64,000 bases of DNA from an uncultured Chlorobiaceae bacterium (GTDB lineage Bacteria > Bacteroidota > Chlorobiia > Chlorobiales > Chlorobiaceae). Location: contig CAITSZ010000037.1 of assembly GCA_903895195.1 (NCBI GenBank), forward strand, positions 1 to 64,000. The letters run 5' to 3'. Positions 35,725 to 44,474 of the stretch are shown here, piece after piece; the first letter of the stretch is position 1; every line of letters starts with the position of its first letter. The notes under the pieces are model-generated. The model did no database searches. It was not told where the DNA came from and was given only the letters and a program-made list of their open reading frames with translations. The position numbers and the translations under genes were made by a program.

Positions 35725-37707
35725 ATGGCGGTTAATAAAGCATTCAAGAAGGTAAAAACGTTTTTTCTGGGCGGAGCCCGGGATTTTACAGACCACAGGA
35801 TTTTTCATCAGCTTGCACTCTCGGCATTTCTTGCTTGGGTCGGGCTTGGTTCCGATGGCCTTTCATCTTCCTGTTATGGTCCTGCCGAAGCCTTTAAAGC
35901 ACTCCAGGGTCATCCCACACTCGGTATTTTTGTCGCTATAGGCACCGGAATCACCATCCTTATTATCGCTTCAAGTTATTCCCATATCATTGAACTTTTC
36001 CCGCATGGCGGCGGGGGATACCTGGTTGCCAGCAAACTGCTTTCCCCGGAAATGGGTGTTATTTCAGGCAGTGCTCTTCTTATTGACTACATCCTTACCA
36101 TTACCATATCAATTGCCAGCGGCGCTGACGCAATCTTCAGCTTTTTGCCCATAGGCTATATTGGTTATAAACTCTGGTTTGCCGTTTTCGGCGTATTGGT
36201 TCTGCTCCTGCTTAACCTTCGAGGGATTAAAGAAGCTGTCATGCCGCTTGTTCCTGTTTTCCTTCTCTTTGTTTTCACCCACGCAGTTGTCATCGTTTAT
36301 GCAGTGATATCCCATATGGGCAACTTCAGTATGGTTTATCATGAAACCGGGCGCGAGCTTACCAATTCATTCCATACCCTTGGTCTCTTCGGTGTGCTCT
36401 TTCTTGTCTTAAAAGCCTATAGTCTTGGTGCAGGTACCTTTACCGGTATTGAGGCGGTCAGTAACGGTCTCCCAGTCTTGCGGGATCCTAAAGTCGCCAC
36501 GGCAAAGAAAACCATGAAGTATATGGCGATCTCACTTTCAGTGACTGTCATGGGGCTTATGCTGGCATACATCCTTTTCGAAGTGCGTGACACTCCGGGC
36601 AAAACGATGAACGCAATCCTGTTTGAGAGCTTAACGGCATCATGGGGTGGGTTCTACGGTGTCGGTTTTGTCTGGATTACCCTCTTTTCTGAAGCAGTCC
36701 TTCTCTTTATTGCAGCTCAGACCGGTTTTCTTGATGGCCCGAGGGTGCTGGCAAATATGGCGCTCGACAAATGGCTGCCTACCCGTTTTGCCATGTTGAG
36801 TGACCGGCTGGTGACCGAAAAGGGTATTCTTGTGATGGGCTTCGCCTCTCTTGTTATGATGCTTGCCTCCAATGGATCGGTCGATTTTCTGATCGTCCTT
36901 TACAGTATCAATGTGTTCATAACTTTTACCCTTTCACAGCTTGGTATGGTAAAGCATTGGTGGGAGCAACGCTCTACTGAAAAACAGTGGTTCAAGAAAC
37001 TCATGATCAACGGCATAGGCCTGACCTTGACCACCTTCATCCTGATTTCAGTATTGATTCTCAAGTTTAATGAGGGCGGGTGGGTCACCATAGTCATAAC
37101 CGGCGTATTGGTTCTTGGTGCCTTTTTCATCAAAAACCATTACAACAAGACCTACGCTACACTCAAACGGCTCGATGTTATTGTTGAAGCAGCAGTACTA
37201 AGCGGCTCGGATGTTCATGACAGCACCACTCCAGCTCCGGCTTATGATCAGAAAGCTAAAACGGCAGCTATTCTGGTGAACGGTTTTAACGGACTTGGTC
37301 TGCATACCCTCTTCAGTGTGTTCCGTCTCTTTGGCACTACCTATAAAAATTATGTCTTCGTTGAAATCGGTTCGATCGATGCAGGGAACTTCAAAGGGGC
37401 TGATGAAATAGAAAATCTTGGCAGTTTTGTCCGCAACGAAACCTCAAAGTATGTCGATTATATGAACGATCATGGGCACTATGCCGAAGCATACTATTCA
37501 ATTGGAACCGATGTCGTGGATGAAGTCAACAAGCTTGTGCCGGCCATCCGTGAAAAATTCCCCGACATTGTCTTCTTTGGCGGCCAGCTTGTCTTTACCA
37601 ACGAATCACTGATGGATCGCTGGCTGCACAATTACACCGTGTTTGCCGTACAGCAGAACCTCTATGTGCACGGCATTCCCTTTGTGATTCTGCCGGTAAA
37701 GGTATAG
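35725..37707 (+). CDS. KimA-like APC-family permease (possible K+ transporter)
   Basis: Inner-membrane protein of 660 residues with about 11-12 TMs and a soluble C-terminal domain (about residues 480-660). Features shared with KimA/APC transporters are SSSCYGPAEAF in TM1, FPHGGGGYLVASKLL, SGSALLIDYILTITISIASGADAI and the GIEAVSNGL motif. Potassium as substrate is an inference from KimA similarity and from the KdpD-like gene downstream; amino acids are the alternative. It lies inside a two-component/regulator cluster. Confidence 0.8.
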   Translation: MAVNKAFKKVKTFFLGGARDFTDHRIFHQLALSAFLAWVGLGSDGLSSSCYGPAEAFKALQGHPTLGIFVAIGTGITILIIASSYSHIIELFPHGGGGYLVASKLLSPEMGVISGSALLIDYILTITISIASGADAIFSFLPIGYIGYKLWFAVFGVLVLLLLNLRGIKEAVMPLVPVFLLFVFTHAVVIVYAVISHMGNFSMVYHETGRELTNSFHTLGLFGVLFLVLKAYSLGAGTFTGIEAVSNGLPVLRDPKVATAKKTMKYMAISLSVTVMGLMLAYILFEVRDTPGKTMNAILFESLTASWGGFYGVGFVWITLFSEAVLLFIAAQTGFLDGPRVLANMALDKWLPTRFAMLSDRLVTEKGILVMGFASLVMMLASNGSVDFLIVLYSINVFITFTLSQLGMVKHWWEQRSTEKQWFKKLMINGIGLTLTTFILISVLILKFNEGGWVTIVITGVLVLGAFFIKNHYNKTYATLKRLDVIVEAAVLSGSDVHDSTTPAPAYDQKAKTAAILVNGFNGLGLHTLFSVFRLFGTTYKNYVFVEIGSIDAGNFKGADEIENLGSFVRNETSKYVDYMNDHGHYAEAYYSIGTDVVDEVNKLVPAIREKFPDIVFFGGQLVFTNESLMDRWLHNYTVFAVQQNLYVHGIPFVILPVKV

Positions 37708-37751
37708 TTTTTGTTGATGCTCTCTCTTACACATATGCATGAAGGATACAC

Positions 37752-39584
37752 ATGATCAGCATACGACAAAAACTTTTGCTGGGGTTTGGAGGTCTGCTCC
37801 TTATTGTGGCAGCAATGGGTCTTTTGACCATCCGCCAGATCGACTCGCTTGGGGGAGCCATTGACGTTATTCTCAAGCAGAACTACCGGAGTGTGGTTGC
37901 GTGTCAGGAAATGTCGGAATCCCTTGACCATATTGACAGCGGGGTGCTGTTTACCTTTACCGGTCATTATGATGAAGGCATGAAGAGTATTCGGGAGCAT
38001 AACCAAGGGTTTCTCAAGGCATTACAGGTAGAACTTGGGAATATTACCCTGCCGGGTGAACATCAGAAAGCCATGCAGATAAAGACGCAGTTTACCGAAT
38101 ATACCGCTGTTATCTCTCTGGTTACTGATCCCGCGGTATCCCTTTCCGAAAGACAAAAACGTTATTTTTCTGATCTCCTTCCTCTGGTTCACCGTATGAA
38201 GCTGCTTACCGGCGAAGTGCTTGAAATGAATCAGTCCAATATGCAACGGGCAAACAATACAGCATGGCTGATGGCGGCATCTGCCCATAACAATGTGCTT
38301 TTCGCAATCATTGCCAGTGCAGTTATTGCCCTGTTGTTCAGCTATCAGTCACATCGATGGATTCTAATGCCGATAAAAAAACTCATAGCCTCGGCAGAGG
38401 AAATCCGGAAGGGTAACCTTGATCTGGTGCTTGATACCACTTCCAACGATGAAATCGGGCAGCTTTCAGGATCATTCAACGAAATGGCTGCGACTCTGCG
38501 CAAAATGCGTAAAAGTGACAGGGAGGCGCTTGTTCGGACAAGAAAAGCAACACAGGAAGTATTCAAGGTACTCCCTTCGCCTATAGCCGTGCTCGGCTCT
38601 GAAGGTGAAGTTGAAGTTGCAACCGAATCCGCTGAACACTATTTCGGATTGAAGCCGGGAGTAAATGTAAAAGATCTTGGACAGGAGTGGCTGATGCTCT
38701 TGTGGCAAAAAGCGCTTCGACAAGGTTCACTTGCTGAATCGGAAGAGGGCAATGGTTATATCCAGCATTTTGCGGAGAGTCAGGAATACTTTTTTCAACC
38801 AATGGCGCTCCCTATTCCTGCAGGTAATGAAAGTCATGGGTTTGCTGGAACAGCCTTGATTTTTAAAGATGTTACAAAAGAGCATGAACAGCTGGAGCTG
38901 AAACGAAGTGTTATTTCAACAGTCTCCCATCAGTTGAGAACTCCTCTGACTTCATTGAGAATGTCGATCCACCTCCTGCTTGAGGAACGGATCGGTCAGT
39001 TGAATGAAAAACAGGCTGACCTGCTTTTGGCTGCACGGGACGAAAGTGAGCGCCTTGTGCACATAATTGACGATCTGCTGGATATCAATCGCATTGAATC
39101 AGGAATGGCTCATTTGGATATCCAGGCTGTTTCGCCATCGCGCCTTGGCATGGAAGGAGTTGAGTCGTTTCTTGTCCAGGCCAGTGATCAGGGCATAACC
39201 ATTGTAAACGCTATCCCGCCAGACTTGCCCGATGTTATGGCTGATTCTGACAGCATCAGGTATGTGTTTGCCAATTTACTATCGAATGCATTGAGGTTTA
39301 CTTTGCCTGGAGGTTCTGTAACGATACGTGCGGCCAAGGCACAGAAGAGCATAAAGTTTTCGGTCGAAGATACTGGCGAAGGGATTTCCCCTGAACACAT
39401 GGAACACCTTTTTGAACAGTTTTACAGGGTTCCCGGACAGCAGGTAAAAAGCGGCATAGGACTGGGACTCTCCATTGTCAAAGAGATTGTTGAGGCTCAT
39501 GGCGGCAAGGTAAGTGCTGAGAGTGCCTATACAAAAGGAGCTGTTTTTCATTTCACCCTTCCTGTAAGTAAACAGACAATCTGA
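37752..39584 (+). CDS. KinB-like sensor histidine kinase
   Basis: Membrane sensor kinase of 610 residues: TM1 (about 8-28), periplasmic helical domain, TM2 (about 178-198), HAMP (about 200-255), PAS-like region (about 275-385), phospho-acceptor His393 in STVSHQLRTPLTSLR, and an ATPase domain with N, G1 and G2 boxes (NLLSNALRF, EDTGEGI, GIGLGLSIV). It resembles Pseudomonas KinB, matching the AlgB-like regulator upstream. Its start follows the permease by 44 bases with AAGGA ahead of the ATG. The signal is unknown; permease activity is a plausible input. Confidence 0.9.
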   Translation: MISIRQKLLLGFGGLLLIVAAMGLLTIRQIDSLGGAIDVILKQNYRSVVACQEMSESLDHIDSGVLFTFTGHYDEGMKSIREHNQGFLKALQVELGNITLPGEHQKAMQIKTQFTEYTAVISLVTDPAVSLSERQKRYFSDLLPLVHRMKLLTGEVLEMNQSNMQRANNTAWLMAASAHNNVLFAIIASAVIALLFSYQSHRWILMPIKKLIASAEEIRKGNLDLVLDTTSNDEIGQLSGSFNEMAATLRKMRKSDREALVRTRKATQEVFKVLPSPIAVLGSEGEVEVATESAEHYFGLKPGVNVKDLGQEWLMLLWQKALRQGSLAESEEGNGYIQHFAESQEYFFQPMALPIPAGNESHGFAGTALIFKDVTKEHEQLELKRSVISTVSHQLRTPLTSLRMSIHLLLEERIGQLNEKQADLLLAARDESERLVHIIDDLLDINRIESGMAHLDIQAVSPSRLGMEGVESFLVQASDQGITIVNAIPPDLPDVMADSDSIRYVFANLLSNALRFTLPGGSVTIRAAKAQKSIKFSVEDTGEGISPEHMEHLFEQFYRVPGQQVKSGIGLGLSIVKEIVEAHGGKVSAESAYTKGAVFHFTLPVSKQTI

Positions 39585-39621
39585 CATCCCTCAGAATTAG
39601 AACAAAGGAGGATCGGAAATC

Positions 39622-39714
39622 GTGAACGTTTATCATTACTTGCTTCTGGGAATACTTATCTTTTTTGTTTTTGCATTAACTGCCGGTGTGATAGGTATCA
39701 TAGTCCATCATTGA
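39622..39714 (+). CDS. 30-residue single-TM peptide
   Basis: GTG-started 30-codon frame with a strong ribosome-binding site (AAAGGAGG, 39604-39610, spacing about 11). It encodes one hydrophobic helix (HYLLLGILIFFVFALTAGVI) with polar ends (MNVY, VHH). It lies between the kinase and the KdpD-like gene, all co-oriented. Position and size recall KdpF and other small transporter-associated peptides, but I cannot align it to KdpF. It is probably a real small membrane protein. Confidence 0.65.
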   Translation: MNVYHYLLLGILIFFVFALTAGVIGIIVHH

Positions 39715-39761
39715 AGCATGAATGGATAACCGGTTATTTCGTTGCCAATAAAGGAGAACTC

Positions 39762-41387
39762 GTGGAAAGTAACAGGAACGAAAGTTTTTTGCATCTCATC
39801 CAGCGCTCTCAAAGAGGCAAACTCAAGATTTATCTCGGTTACTGTTCGGGGGTTGGCAAAACCCTTGCAATGCTTCAGGAAGCAGAACGTCTTCATGAAA
39901 ACGGCATTGATATTGTCGCAGGTTTTGTTGACGTTCACGAAAAAGAAGAGCCGAAATCCTTGCTTTCAAAGCTTGAAGCTATCCCCCCTAAAAAACAGAT
40001 ATACAGAGGTATAGAAATTACAGAGATGGACATTGACGCCATCCTGAAGCGGCAGCCATCGGTTGTTCTTGTGGACGAACTGCAGCATACAAATGTACCG
40101 GGAAGCAAAAACGCCAAACGTTATGAAGATGTGGAGGAAATTCTCGGTGCGGGTATCCATGTAATTTCGACGCTTAATATCCAGCATCTCGAAAGTCTTT
40201 ATGAAACGGTTGAGCAGGTAACCGGTATAAAGGTGAAAGACCGTCTGCCCGACCGACTTCTCTTGCAGGCCGAACAGCTTGTCAATGTGGATATTACCCC
40301 TGATGATTTGCGGCAGCGCCTGATTGAGGGTAAAATCTTTTTACCAGGCCAGCCCGGAACTCTTGTATCAGACTTTTTCAAAACCGAAAGTCTGGAACAG
40401 CTTCGTGAGCTCACACTTCGAGAACTTGCTTCACAAATTGACTTGAAGCGTCGAACTCAAATTGCTGATGAGTTTCCATCGAACCCCGATCAGGTCATGG
40501 TCTACATCAGTTCAAAAAGTCAGAACAGCGAAGCACTTATTCGCTATGCATCAAGAATAGCTGGACGATTGAATAAAAACTGGTATGCGGTCTATGTACA
40601 AGCTTTGGACGACACGTCACCGGTGATGGATGAAAAATCGAAGCCTCGGGTAGCAGATACTCTCGCTCTCGCCCGAAAACTCGGCGCCGCAGTGTTTACC
40701 TATAAAGGTGATGATGCGGTGAAAACGATTCTGCAGTTTGCCCGTGAATATCGGGTTGGTCACATCGTTATCGGCAATTCCGGTGATACCCTTCCTTTCT
40801 GGCAGCGCATCATAGGGAAAAAGACTCTTGTTGAACGATTGATTGATGGATGCCGGGATATCAGCGTTACGGTATTTGATACAAGGCAGGAAGGGGAGCC
40901 CGGTTCATCACAGAGCTATGGGCAACTTCCTGTCATAAAAAGGGAGATTCCCCGGTTCGATAAACTGCCACAGAATGAGTGGAAAGAGCTGGTTATGAAT
41001 GCAAAGGTGGTTGTTCTTGATGATGTTACGGATAAAGAAAAAGCTTTCAGGATGATGCTTCATGAGTGCTGCAAGGCACGACCCGATATCGATGAAGAGG
41101 AATCATGGAAGAGGTTATTGGAGCGTGAAAAACAGGGAGGAACCTATGTCGGATCGGAGATTGGAATACCTCACGCCCGACTGGGTGGGCTAAAGCAGCC
41201 AGCGGTTATTATTGGAGTAAGCAAAAACGGGGTGTATGACAAGGGATCTCATAATAAAGCCCGGATTATATTCCTTGTCCTAACACCGATTTCAGATCCG
41301 AACGGCCACATCAAAATACTTGGAGTCATCACTAACATGGCTTCTGACTCTCAGTGGCGAAATGCCATGCTGCAGGAGGCGGGCTAA
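39762..41387 (+). CDS. KdpD sensor / Usp / PTS EIIA fusion without kinase domain
   Basis: 541 residues in three parts: KdpD N-terminal domain (about 15-225; Walker A GYCSGVGKT at 26-34, LVDELQHTNVPGSKN), a universal stress protein domain (about 240-385; HIVIGNSGDTLPFW), and a PTS EIIA type-2 domain (about 400-541) with the phospho-His motif GSEIGIPHARLGG. There is no histidine-kinase region. The GTG at 39762 is chosen because AAGGAG sits 5 bases upstream. It probably senses potassium, nucleotide or phosphotransfer state for the locus; the mechanism is inferred. Confidence 0.88.
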   Translation: MESNRNESFLHLIQRSQRGKLKIYLGYCSGVGKTLAMLQEAERLHENGIDIVAGFVDVHEKEEPKSLLSKLEAIPPKKQIYRGIEITEMDIDAILKRQPSVVLVDELQHTNVPGSKNAKRYEDVEEILGAGIHVISTLNIQHLESLYETVEQVTGIKVKDRLPDRLLLQAEQLVNVDITPDDLRQRLIEGKIFLPGQPGTLVSDFFKTESLEQLRELTLRELASQIDLKRRTQIADEFPSNPDQVMVYISSKSQNSEALIRYASRIAGRLNKNWYAVYVQALDDTSPVMDEKSKPRVADTLALARKLGAAVFTYKGDDAVKTILQFAREYRVGHIVIGNSGDTLPFWQRIIGKKTLVERLIDGCRDISVTVFDTRQEGEPGSSQSYGQLPVIKREIPRFDKLPQNEWKELVMNAKVVVLDDVTDKEKAFRMMLHECCKARPDIDEEESWKRLLEREKQGGTYVGSEIGIPHARLGGLKQPAVIIGVSKNGVYDKGSHNKARIIFLVLTPISDPNGHIKILGVITNMASDSQWRNAMLQEAG

Positions 41388-41400
41388 ATGATGGTATCCC

Positions 41401-41772
41401 TTACAGCGTCTGTTCAATGGAGCCGGGTGTGACTGCCATTACTGCACGTGCCCAAGCAAATTTTCCTTTGGTTCCGTCAAAGTCAACGCCTGAGGTTTCA
41501 ATGCTCGCGGTACCTTTAATCAGAAAGCCGGTACCAGGCCCCATATTTCCAGCAACCTCGCGGCTGCCCAGCGTAATCAACACCTGATTGTTAAAAGCAA
41601 TATTCGATTCAGTACGGTGCATATACCCTACAGGAATCAATATGCGCTCAGCGTCAGTAATGCGTACATAGCTGTTCCAGGTATTAACCATATGAGGCCC
41701 ATCCTGCCCCAACGTCGCAATCGCAACCACACCATCATGCTTCAATACTTCCGTCAATTTCTCTGGAATCAT
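41401..41772 (-). CDS. Pyridoxamine-phosphate-oxidase-like flavin-barrel protein
   Basis: A 123-residue FMN-binding split-barrel protein of the pyridoxamine 5'-phosphate oxidase superfamily: GVVAIATLGQDGPHMVNTW at the N-terminus, then VLITLGSREVAG and GTGFLIKGTASIE. The substrate is unknown; members bind FMN, F420 or heme. The ATG at 41772 with GGGG ahead is preferred to one 33 bases upstream. It is convergent with the KdpD-like gene. Confidence 0.8.
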   Translation of the reverse strand: MIPEKLTEVLKHDGVVAIATLGQDGPHMVNTWNSYVRITDAERILIPVGYMHRTESNIAFNNQVLITLGSREVAGNMGPGTGFLIKGTASIETSGVDFDGTKGKFAWARAVMAVTPGSIEQTL

Positions 41773-41912
41773 CAGTATACCCCGATTATGTTGTATGTCT
41801 ATCAAAGAATGTAATCCTGCGGATTAAGCTCAATCATTGTAAGGCTTTGACGATAAATTGCCAAATTTTGTTGCTTTGTCAGTCCTTATGTAAGAAAAAC
41901 CCCCTCCCAAAA

Positions 41913-44474
41913 TCACTTCTTCTTTTGCCGCAAGCGCCCTATGCGCACGATTTCGTCCACCATCTGCTGGCTTTCCAGAGGTAGGTCGCATAGTTTCCCC
42001 TCCACGTCTGCAAGGGTGTAGAGGGCCTGAATGAAAGGTGCGAGGAACCCCACCGTTTCACTCTCCGCCATCCAGTCGGCCAGGCGCTCGCCCAGGCCAA
42101 TCTCATGGCACTCCCAGACTTGTTCTTTGAGGCGGAAAAACGCTAATTGATTACCCTTTTGTACCGCTTTAGTCAAATCCTGCAGGGCATCCATGCCTAA
42201 CTGATGGTTACCCAGGAAGAGATTCTTTTGAAGGAGTAAATGCTGATCGTCTTTGGTAACAGGGACAACAACGTTGCGATAGATCGACTCCGCTTCCGCC
42301 TTGCGTCCAAGCCGTGCCAATAACCGGGCAAGATTTGCCAATGGATAAGCGTTTTTCTCGTCCAGGGCTATTGCCTGGCGATAGGCAGCTTCCGCTTCTT
42401 CATACCGGCCGAGTTGATCAGCCAAGAGATTGCCTAAGTTGTGCCATGGAGTCGCATACTTCTTGTCGAGAGCGATAGCCTTGCGATAGGCCGCTTCTGC
42501 TTCTTCATAACGACCGAGACGGTAATGCAACAACCATGCACATCGATATGCAATATTCGCATCTTTCGGCCAGGTCGCCTCGGCCAGTCTCTGGATTTTA
42601 TAGCACCACTCATCTTCATGATTATCGTAAAACAGCTCGCTGACAAAACGCAGAGCCTCTCTCTCCTCGGAGAAGCAAGCTTGAATTTGCTCGAAAGCGA
42701 GTTGTGAATCGGGCATGTCTGGAAAGAAGTCTTGGTTGAATACTGCGGTGCGTATGGTTTGCACGGCAACAGCACCGAACTTGTTTTCCAATTCCCTGCG
42801 TTCTTCGTGTAACATCTTTTCCAGTTTGTCGTATTGGGAGCGGCTCAACCCGGCTGCATCTTGGGACACACGCTCTTTCTCAGCCAAGCTCATTTTGATC
42901 GATCCCATAACTGCTTCCTCCCAGCGGTTTTTCTCTTCTTCAGTTGACGCATGGGGACATTGACGCAACCGGGTTGGCAGTTCGACAAGACGCCGAAGGT
43001 AATCGTCAGCGCCCTTGAAATCGGCATCAGCGCCTTCCATATCAAAAAGTTCGGCCATCTGACTACGGTTTGCCTTCAGTTGTTTGAGGAGCGACCAGCG
43101 CAGGGTATGGCGTTCGGGCGCCTGGGACGGCAGGGCATCAGCAATGGCTCGGTCGTATTCCAAGTCATGGGTTGAGCGCAAAGCAGCTTGACCGTCACGC
43201 ATCCGCTGTTGGGCAAGGATACACAGTTCGTCACTGCTGAACCACAAGCGCATGAACTCCACTAACCAAGTCAGTCGTGTACGCTGACGGCGAGGCGAAA
43301 AACGCATAAGATACCAGATATTGAAAAAGCGCTCAGCTGCCTGATATCCACTACGGGTTGTGCCATGCAGAGGAATCTTCTCTATTAACCCATCAAGCTC
43401 AAGACGCTTCAGTTGCGGGCTGATGCTGGTACTCAGCACCTGGGAAATCGTCGCCAGTTCGCCAATAGAGATAGGTGCCCAATACTCCAGAATGTGGGCG
43501 AAGAGCTTGCGCGGTAAATCAGCCAGACTATCCATGCGTGCCTTGTAGAGTGGCGTCATGTTGTCCAGCAATGCTTCCAGGTCACTGCGCACACTGCCAT
43601 TATGGCCATTAGCGAGGATTTCGTAGAGCATGACCGTGGTACGCGGATTGCCGCCGGAGAGCTGGCGAAGGGTTAGTAGTCGCTCCGGCTGGGCGGCGAG
43701 TTGCCGTTCCATTTTCTGGCGTTCCACCTCGCCACCAAAGGTTTCGGCAAGAGCCTGGAGCGCTTGGGCCATTTCTTCTATGCGCAAAGGACGCAGGGTG
43801 ATAACGCGGAAAAAGTCGAGGAAGGCATCGTGGTAGTCACTATCCGCTTCCAGACTTTGGTAGCTGCCACCGACCCAGAACAGGCGGGGATTGCTTTGCA
43901 GAGTAGCGCGCAGCGCCCAGTGGGCTTCTCGGCCGATGTTGTGGAGCATGAGATCGGTGTTATCCACCAAAAGGAGCAAACGCTGCCCGCGTTCGTCAGC
44001 GCAACGGTCAATAGCGACAAGGTAGGCAGCAGCCTGCTCGGCGGCGGGCAGGGCGGCGATGCGTTCTGCGGCAGCATCCAGCTCGCTGACCGAGTACCCT
44101 AAGTGTTGCAAGGCATCGGCCAGACTGTCGAGCACGTTGGCCCAGAATTGACCGAGAGTGGCCACTGTGTATTGCTCTTCCGGAAAGCGCAGGGGCAGCC
44201 ATGCGGTGGAGAGGTCAGTATCATCTTCCACGGCCAGAGCCAGACGCCGCATGAGGGTAGATTTGCCCATGCCCCGAGCGCCGACCAACAAGACATGCTG
44301 GCCAACCGTGTCAAGCTGCGTAGTGCGCAGAGTGTGCTGCAAGTCAGCCAGTTCGGTTTTCCGTGCAACAAAAATGGCGCGTAACTGCTCCGCACTCCAA
44401 AGATGCGGGTTGTACTTGCTGATAGCGGTAAATCCGCCAGCCGGCTGGCTATAAGTTGTAATATTTTCAGACAT
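41913..44474 (-). CDS. P-loop ATPase with winged helix and TPR repeats
   Basis: 853 residues: P-loop ATPase (Walker A LVGARGMGKST at about 64-73; Walker B RLLLLVDNTD), a winged-helix segment (about 340-400; ISIGELATISQVLSTSISPQ), a helical middle, and TPR units near 640-740 (LGRYEEAEAAYRKAIALDKK twice, nearly identical). This is the STAND-like layout of sensor, switch ATPase and repeat region. The start at 44474 (MSENITTYS) overlaps the upstream ATPase by 8 bases, indicating translational coupling. No known defence effector is recognisable. Function unknown. Confidence 0.8.
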   Translation of the reverse strand: MSENITTYSQPAGGFTAISKYNPHLWSAEQLRAIFVARKTELADLQHTLRTTQLDTVGQHVLLVGARGMGKSTLMRRLALAVEDDTDLSTAWLPLRFPEEQYTVATLGQFWANVLDSLADALQHLGYSVSELDAAAERIAALPAAEQAAAYLVAIDRCADERGQRLLLLVDNTDLMLHNIGREAHWALRATLQSNPRLFWVGGSYQSLEADSDYHDAFLDFFRVITLRPLRIEEMAQALQALAETFGGEVERQKMERQLAAQPERLLTLRQLSGGNPRTTVMLYEILANGHNGSVRSDLEALLDNMTPLYKARMDSLADLPRKLFAHILEYWAPISIGELATISQVLSTSISPQLKRLELDGLIEKIPLHGTTRSGYQAAERFFNIWYLMRFSPRRQRTRLTWLVEFMRLWFSSDELCILAQQRMRDGQAALRSTHDLEYDRAIADALPSQAPERHTLRWSLLKQLKANRSQMAELFDMEGADADFKGADDYLRRLVELPTRLRQCPHASTEEEKNRWEEAVMGSIKMSLAEKERVSQDAAGLSRSQYDKLEKMLHEERRELENKFGAVAVQTIRTAVFNQDFFPDMPDSQLAFEQIQACFSEEREALRFVSELFYDNHEDEWCYKIQRLAEATWPKDANIAYRCAWLLHYRLGRYEEAEAAYRKAIALDKKYATPWHNLGNLLADQLGRYEEAEAAYRQAIALDEKNAYPLANLARLLARLGRKAEAESIYRNVVVPVTKDDQHLLLQKNLFLGNHQLGMDALQDLTKAVQKGNQLAFFRLKEQVWECHEIGLGERLADWMAESETVGFLAPFIQALYTLADVEGKLCDLPLESQQMVDEIVRIGRLRQKKK

